Source: JASFYU01 sp045046905 (GTDB taxonomy: Bacteria > Bacteroidota > Bacteroidia > Flavobacteriales > Flavobacteriaceae). Taken from it: DNA of 9,036 nucleotides. Location of the stretch: the NCBI GenBank assembly GCA_045046905.1, contig JASFYU010000102.1:1-9036 (forward strand), read 5' to 3'. How positions within the stretch are numbered: position 1 is the first letter of the stretch; each line of letters starts with the position of its first letter. The notes below the pieces were generated by a model. That model had not been told where the DNA came from. It worked only from the letters and a program-made list of their open reading frames with translations, and made no database searches. Made by a program: the position numbers and the translations under genes. This document shows positions 5,900 through 9,036 of this stretch, one piece after another.

Positions 5900-6686
5900 C
5901 CTCACTTTTTAGAACTACCCTGTGCAAAATCTTGGGAAAGAATCGTTTTAAGTAGACCGCGAAACGTTCCTTTCTGCCAATATAGGCTTCAAACTTTTTA
6001 CGCTCAATAGCATGAATCATTTTTTGAACAAACAGTTCAATCGATAGTCCGTTTTGAGTCGCAACATCATTTGTGTTTTGTGAGCTTCCGTCTGCCGTCA
6101 ATGCATTTTTAGCCACATTGGTATTCACGAAACCAGGGCAAATCAGGGTGACATCAATAGCATCTTTTTGATGTTCCATACGCAGTACATCAAAAAAACC
6201 ATTAAGCGCATGTTTGGCGCCGCAGTAGCCCGAGCGGTAGGGGGATCCAAATTTCCCCATTAAACTGCTTACCGTAACAAAGTGCCCCTTTTTTTGGGCC
6301 AAAAAATGAGGTAGTATCGCTTTGGTCAGTGCCACGGTTCCTAGATAGTTGACATCTATTAATTTTTTATAAACCTCCATATTGGTATTAATAATCAAAG
6401 AACGTTGACTTATGCCCGCATTATTGATTAAGATATCGATGCTGCCAAAGGCTGATATCGCTTCCTCGGTTCGCTTTGGTGACGCCTCAGAATCGGCAAG
6501 ATCCAAAGGAATAATCGCCACCATATCAGGATTTTGGCAATTGTTTTTCACCCGTTCTAGTTCCTCTTTCTTCCGTGAAGAAATGATAAGTTTGCAGCCT
6601 TTTTTAGAGAGCGCATAGGCAAGGCCTTCGCCAATACCCGAAGATGCACCCGTAATCCAAACCGTTTTGTTGTTTATTCTTGCCAT
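5892..6686 (-). CDS. Short-chain dehydrogenase/reductase (SDR), classical type
   Basis: A 264-residue NAD(P)-dependent oxidoreductase with Rossmann fold. Numbering from the chosen start, the cofactor motif TGASSGIG is at 12-19, D62 follows in PLDLAD, and NNAG is at 88-91. VN is at 112-113, catalytic S141 lies 13 residues before Y154, and Y154-x-x-x-K158 is intact (YCGAK). PGFVNTN is at 184-190. An Arg-rich stretch after the second strand (SSRKK) suggests NADP(H) preference. It resembles the DHRS7-like SDR group; the substrate is unknown. The start was placed at the ATG at 6684-6686, which puts MARINNKTVWITG at the N-terminus as usual. A TTG at 6728 would add 14 unconserved residues. On the minus strand a near -7 sequence (TA, 3 nt, TTTG; 6734-6726) lies about 40 nt upstream of that ATG. 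The gene is opposite to all its neighbours and separates the hydrolase from menC. Confidence 0.93.
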   Translation of the reverse strand: MARINNKTVWITGASSGIGEGLAYALSKKGCKLIISSRKKEELERVKNNCQNPDMVAIIPLDLADSEASPKRTEEAISAFGSIDILINNAGISQRSLIINTNMEVYKKLIDVNYLGTVALTKAILPHFLAQKKGHFVTVSSLMGKFGSPYRSGYCGAKHALNGFFDVLRMEHQKDAIDVTLICPGFVNTNVAKNALTADGSSQNTNDVATQNGLSIELFVQKMIHAIERKKFEAYIGRKERFAVYLKRFFPKILHRVVLKSEVR

Positions 6687-6690
6687 AAGT

Positions 6691-6702
6691 TCACATATGT
6701 GA
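6691..6702. promoter_or_regulatory. 12-bp perfect palindrome just upstream of the SDR start
   Basis: TCACATATGTGA reads identically on both strands and ends 4 nt before the SDR start codon (6686, minus strand). With no central loop it is more likely a dimeric protein site than an RNA hairpin, and binding there would lie in the SDR leader. The TGTGA/TCACA arms recall CRP-type half-sites, but in the reverse arrangement (TCACA first), so no CRP-family claim is made. Confidence 0.4.
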
Positions 6703-6772
6703 TGAGTATACCACGGAGCTTGCTTCAAAAAATATGTTCTTCTTTATGCTTTGTATGCTTGCCCTGTGCTAG

Positions 6773-6805
6773 TTTGTTTTAAGACCCAAAATATAGCTAA
6801 ATTTG
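6773..6805 (+). promoter_or_regulatory. menC promoter (-33 TTTG, -7 TAAATTTG)
   Basis: TTTG at 6773-6776 and TAAATTTG at 6798-6805 are separated by 21 nt, matching the Bacteroidota sigma consensus in both elements and spacing. This is the best promoter in the window. Transcription would start near 6812, only about 4 nt before the menC ATG, so the mRNA would be nearly leaderless. It should drive menC, the CPBP gene and menE. Confidence 0.6.
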
Positions 6806-6815
6806 ACGGTAATAG

Positions 6816-7868
6816 ATGAAGGCTTCCTATAAAAAATATATACTTGATTTCAAACGGCCAAGTGGTACCTCACGAGGTGTGCTTGTTCAAAAGGAAACCT
6901 GGTTTTTAATTTTGCAAAAAAATGGAAAGCTTGGTATTGGCGAATGTGGTCTGTTTCGTGGTTTGAGCGTTGATGATGTTTTCTGCTATGAGGAAAAACT
7001 ACAATGGACATGTGACCATATTAATTTAGGAAAGGATAAACTTTGGCAGGAGTTGGTAGAATTTCCCAGTATACAATTTGGTGTAGAACAAGCCTTTCTT
7101 TCACTAAAATCAGATAATCCGTTCAAACTATTTCCTTCGTCATTTACTGAGAAAGAGAGGCATATTACCATAAACGGACTCATTTGGATGGGTGATAAAG
7201 GGTTTATGTTCGAGCAGATTCAGCAAAAATTAGAGGCAGGTTTTAGCTGTATTAAAATGAAAATCGGGGCCATCGATTTTAAGGCCGAGGTTAAATTGTT
7301 AGCTGATATCCGAAAGAGATTTTCAAAAGAAGAAATTGAAATACGAGTTGATGCCAACGGCGCTTTCGCCCCAAAGGAGGCCTTGGAAAAACTTCAAGTT
7401 TTGTCAAACTTTGATCTACATTCTATCGAGCAACCTATTAAACAAGGCAATCATTTAAAGATGAGTGAGCTTTGCGACAAAACTCCTTTACCCATAGCTT
7501 TGGACGAAGAATTAATAGGTGTTTTTGGTGTACGTAAAAAAGAGAAATTGCTACAAACCATTCAACCGCAATATATCATACTAAAACCAAGTTTGGTCGG
7601 CGGTTTTAAAGGCAGTGAAGAATGGATTGCTATAGCAGAAAAACATGCTATTGCTTGGTGGGTGACCAGTGCCTTAGAGAGTAATATTGGCTTAAATGCG
7701 ATTTCGCAATGGACCTTTACCCTTGAGAATACTATGCCGCAAGGGCTGGGGACAGGAAATTTATATACCAATAATTTTGAAAGCCCCTTAACCGCTGAAA
7801 AAGGATATATTTACTACCATCTAAAAAAGAAATGGATGGCTAATTTAATTCAAGAATTGTGTATATAG
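6816..7868 (+). CDS. menC: o-Succinylbenzoate synthase
   Basis: MenC dehydrates SHCHC to o-succinylbenzoate in menaquinone synthesis. It is a cytosolic, Mg-dependent member of the enolase superfamily (muconate cycloisomerase branch). In the 350-residue sequence an N-terminal capping domain (about 1-110) precedes the barrel. Catalytic KxK is K147-M-K149. The metal ligands are D179 (RVDANGAF), E205 (SIEQP) and D230 (IALDE), and the second catalytic lysine is K257 (IILKPSLVGGF). All expected residues are present, so the enzyme should be active. The late WWVTSALESNIG motif (281-292) is also typical of MenC. Other enzymes of the branch, such as dipeptide epimerases and N-succinylamino acid racemases, share these residues, but menE nearby decides for MenC. 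The ATG at 6816 follows a strong promoter. The 3' end overlaps the next gene by 10 nt. Confidence 0.95.
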   Translation: MKASYKKYILDFKRPSGTSRGVLVQKETWFLILQKNGKLGIGECGLFRGLSVDDVFCYEEKLQWTCDHINLGKDKLWQELVEFPSIQFGVEQAFLSLKSDNPFKLFPSSFTEKERHITINGLIWMGDKGFMFEQIQQKLEAGFSCIKMKIGAIDFKAEVKLLADIRKRFSKEEIEIRVDANGAFAPKEALEKLQVLSNFDLHSIEQPIKQGNHLKMSELCDKTPLPIALDEELIGVFGVRKKEKLLQTIQPQYIILKPSLVGGFKGSEEWIAIAEKHAIAWWVTSALESNIGLNAISQWTFTLENTMPQGLGTGNLYTNNFESPLTAEKGYIYYHLKKKWMANLIQELCI

Positions 7869-8809
7869 AGCAAGCATATAGGGGTTTAAGTGATACATGG
7901 CGATATGCCTTAGGATTTGTCGTAGTATTTATTGGGTGGCAAATTATAGGGGGTATCCCCTTAATCGTTGCCTTACTATTGAAGTCAGATTCATTAAGTG
8001 TGTTGGCAGGAGGCGACCTTGGTGAAATGGCCAATATTTTGGGCAGCAATACTTTTTTGTTTTTTATGCTACTCACCTTTGTAATCGGGATGGTTTGTTT
8101 ATTCGGGTACACAAAGTTTGTACATAAACAACGTATTACACAGTTGACCACTTCACGTAAAAACGTTGATTGGAAAAGAATTTTGTTTGCCTTTGCTGTT
8201 TGGGCATTCATTTCTACCCTTTTAATAGGTATCAATATTTATGTATCACCCGATAATTATGAATTAAATTTTAAACTAGGGCCTTTTTTGATTTTGGCTC
8301 TTATCTCGGTAATTATGATGCCCATACAAACAAGTATGGAAGAATACTTTATGCGTGGCTATATGATGCAGGGCTTGGGACTCATGGCGAAGAACAGATG
8401 GTTTCCGTTAGTGATTACTTCCACACTCTTTGGCCTAATGCACATTGCTAATCCTGAAGTAGCAAAAATGGGCTATGGGGTATTGATCTTTTATATCGGC
8501 ACTGGTTTTTTTCTTGGAATACTGGTTTTGATGGATGAAGGCCTCGAACTTGCCCTTGGTTTTCATGCTGCGAACAATCTTACTGCTGCCCTTTTGGTGA
8601 CCGCGGAGTGGACGGCCTTTCAGACCGATTCAGTTTTTAGAGATGTTTCGGACCCAACATTTGGCTGGGATATTTTGATTCCGGTATTTGTAATCTACCC
8701 ATTACTGCTATTGCTATTTTCAAGAAAATACGGTTGGAAAAATTGGAAAGAACGGCTAACCGGTAAAATAGTGCCAAGAGAAGTATTTCTCGAGGAAAAT
8801 ACCCAATAA
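7859..8809 (+). CDS. CPBP-family intramembrane glutamic protease
   Basis: A 316-residue polytopic membrane protein with about eight hydrophobic segments. It carries the CPBP (CAAX protease and bacteriocin-processing; ABI/Rce1-like) signature: E161-E162-x-x-x-R166 (EEYFMRG), F191-x-x-x-H195 (FGLMH) and H236-x-x-x-N240 (GFHAANN). All proposed catalytic residues are intact. In eukaryotes the relative Rce1 cleaves prenylated CAAX proteins; bacterial members have varied or unknown substrates, and none can be named here. The GTG start at 7859 lies inside the last codons of menC (10-nt overlap), and menE begins 3 nt after its stop. It is therefore translated as part of a menC-CPBP-menE operon. The N-terminus (IEQAYRGLSDTWRYALGFVV) reads as a natural start of this family, with a short amphipathic stretch before the first membrane helix. 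Confidence 0.92.
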   Translation: MYIEQAYRGLSDTWRYALGFVVVFIGWQIIGGIPLIVALLLKSDSLSVLAGGDLGEMANILGSNTFLFFMLLTFVIGMVCLFGYTKFVHKQRITQLTTSRKNVDWKRILFAFAVWAFISTLLIGINIYVSPDNYELNFKLGPFLILALISVIMMPIQTSMEEYFMRGYMMQGLGLMAKNRWFPLVITSTLFGLMHIANPEVAKMGYGVLIFYIGTGFFLGILVLMDEGLELALGFHAANNLTAALLVTAEWTAFQTDSVFRDVSDPTFGWDILIPVFVIYPLLLLLFSRKYGWKNWKERLTGKIVPREVFLEENTQ

Positions 8810-8812
8810 TCA

Positions 8813-9036
8813 ATGCCGATTAAAATCCATTCCCAATTCAAGCTAAACGGAGCTTCTTTTTCCAATACGGGACTACTAGAAATGGGCCGTAGTTTAGCTA
8901 AAGAAGGAAAACCCTTTGAGCAGGGTATTGGTGATTTTTTATTAGCCTGGTCAAGCGATAAGCCCACAATTACCGTTCAAACTTCAGGCGCTACGGGTAC
9001 CCCTAAACCAATAGTTTTGAGAAAGGAGTTTATGGT
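8813..9036 (+). CDS. menE: o-Succinylbenzoate-CoA ligase, 5' part (cut by window edge)
   Basis: MenE adenylates o-succinylbenzoate and joins it to CoA. Seventy-four codons are visible, starting from an ATG 3 nt after the CPBP stop. The frame is open to the window end. The AMP-binding signature TSGATGTPKPIVL (57-69) is the ATP phosphate-binding loop (motif A3) of the adenylate-forming superfamily. In typical ligases of this family this loop lies well over 100 residues in; here it is at 57, so the N-terminal subdomain is much reduced, as I recall for MenE of Flavobacteriia. Position downstream of menC supports MenE over a general acyl-CoA ligase. The catalytic core and the C-terminal lid domain lie outside the window, so intactness cannot be judged. 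Confidence 0.88.
   Translation, partial: MPIKIHSQFKLNGASFSNTGLLEMGRSLAKEGKPFEQGIGDFLLAWSSDKPTITVQTSGATGTPKPIVLRKEFM

Noticed and set aside
6284..6299. GCCC...GGGC pair around a T7 run as a terminator
   Set aside because: Lies within the conserved middle of the SDR coding sequence; the stem is only 4 bp and arises from codon choice.
6687..6728. 14-residue N-terminal extension of the SDR from a TTG at 6728
   Set aside because: The extension is unlike SDR N-termini, spans the palindrome at 6691-6702, and the ATG at 6686 gives the standard distance to TGASSGIG.
7840..8235. 131-codon open frame on the minus strand opposite the CPBP gene
   Set aside because: It lies wholly within the menC end and CPBP coding regions, has no family motif, and the + strand protein has clear conserved catalytic residues.
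8695..8967. 90-codon minus-strand frame across the CPBP/menE junction
   Set aside because: Antisense to two recognisable genes with no motif of its own.
1..9036. tRNA, rRNA, CRISPR array, insertion sequence or phage genes
   Set aside because: No cloverleaf, no regularly spaced long repeats, no transposase or integrase motifs were seen on either strand.

Overview
The window looks like chromosomal DNA of a member of the Bacteroidota, most likely a marine-type Flavobacteriaceae. The evidence is AT-rich sequence, repeated matches to the Bacteroidota -7 promoter element (TAnnTTTG) in the gaps between genes, few Shine-Dalgarno sequences, and families typical of that group: a TPR-HisKA_2 sensor kinase, a LytTR response regulator and a SPOR-like membrane protein. 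The family-level placement is inference.

The backbone is a menaquinone (vitamin K2) biosynthesis locus. On the + strand there is a small membrane protein with a SPOR-like C-terminus (224-823). It is followed 2 nt later by menA (826-1734, DHNA prenyltransferase, TTG start). At the right end are menC (6816-7868, o-succinylbenzoate synthase), a CPBP-family membrane protease overlapping it by 10 nt (7859-8809), and the 5' part of menE (8813 to the window edge, o-succinylbenzoyl-CoA ligase).

Between menA and menC lies a regulatory and accessory block. It holds a LytTR response regulator (1768-2517), a 716-nt non-coding region rich in inverted and direct repeats (2518-3233), a periplasmic-TPR HisKA_2 histidine kinase (3234-5195), and a UPF0173 metallo-beta-lactamase-fold hydrolase (5219-5899). 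An SDR oxidoreductase on the opposite strand (5892-6686) overlaps the hydrolase tail-to-tail by 8 bp. menC then restarts from its own well-formed promoter (TTTG, 21-nt spacer, TAAATTTG).

How the genes may work together: MenC makes o-succinylbenzoate, MenE activates it to the CoA thioester, and MenA later attaches the polyprenyl tail to DHNA at the membrane. The hydrolase and the CPBP protease sit among these genes without a proven role. The response regulator and kinase are plausibly a two-component pair, but no sequence here shows that they control the men genes. The least explained parts are the 2518-3233 region, which contains mutually exclusive hairpins, and the repeated overlap of TAA stop codons with -7-like boxes.
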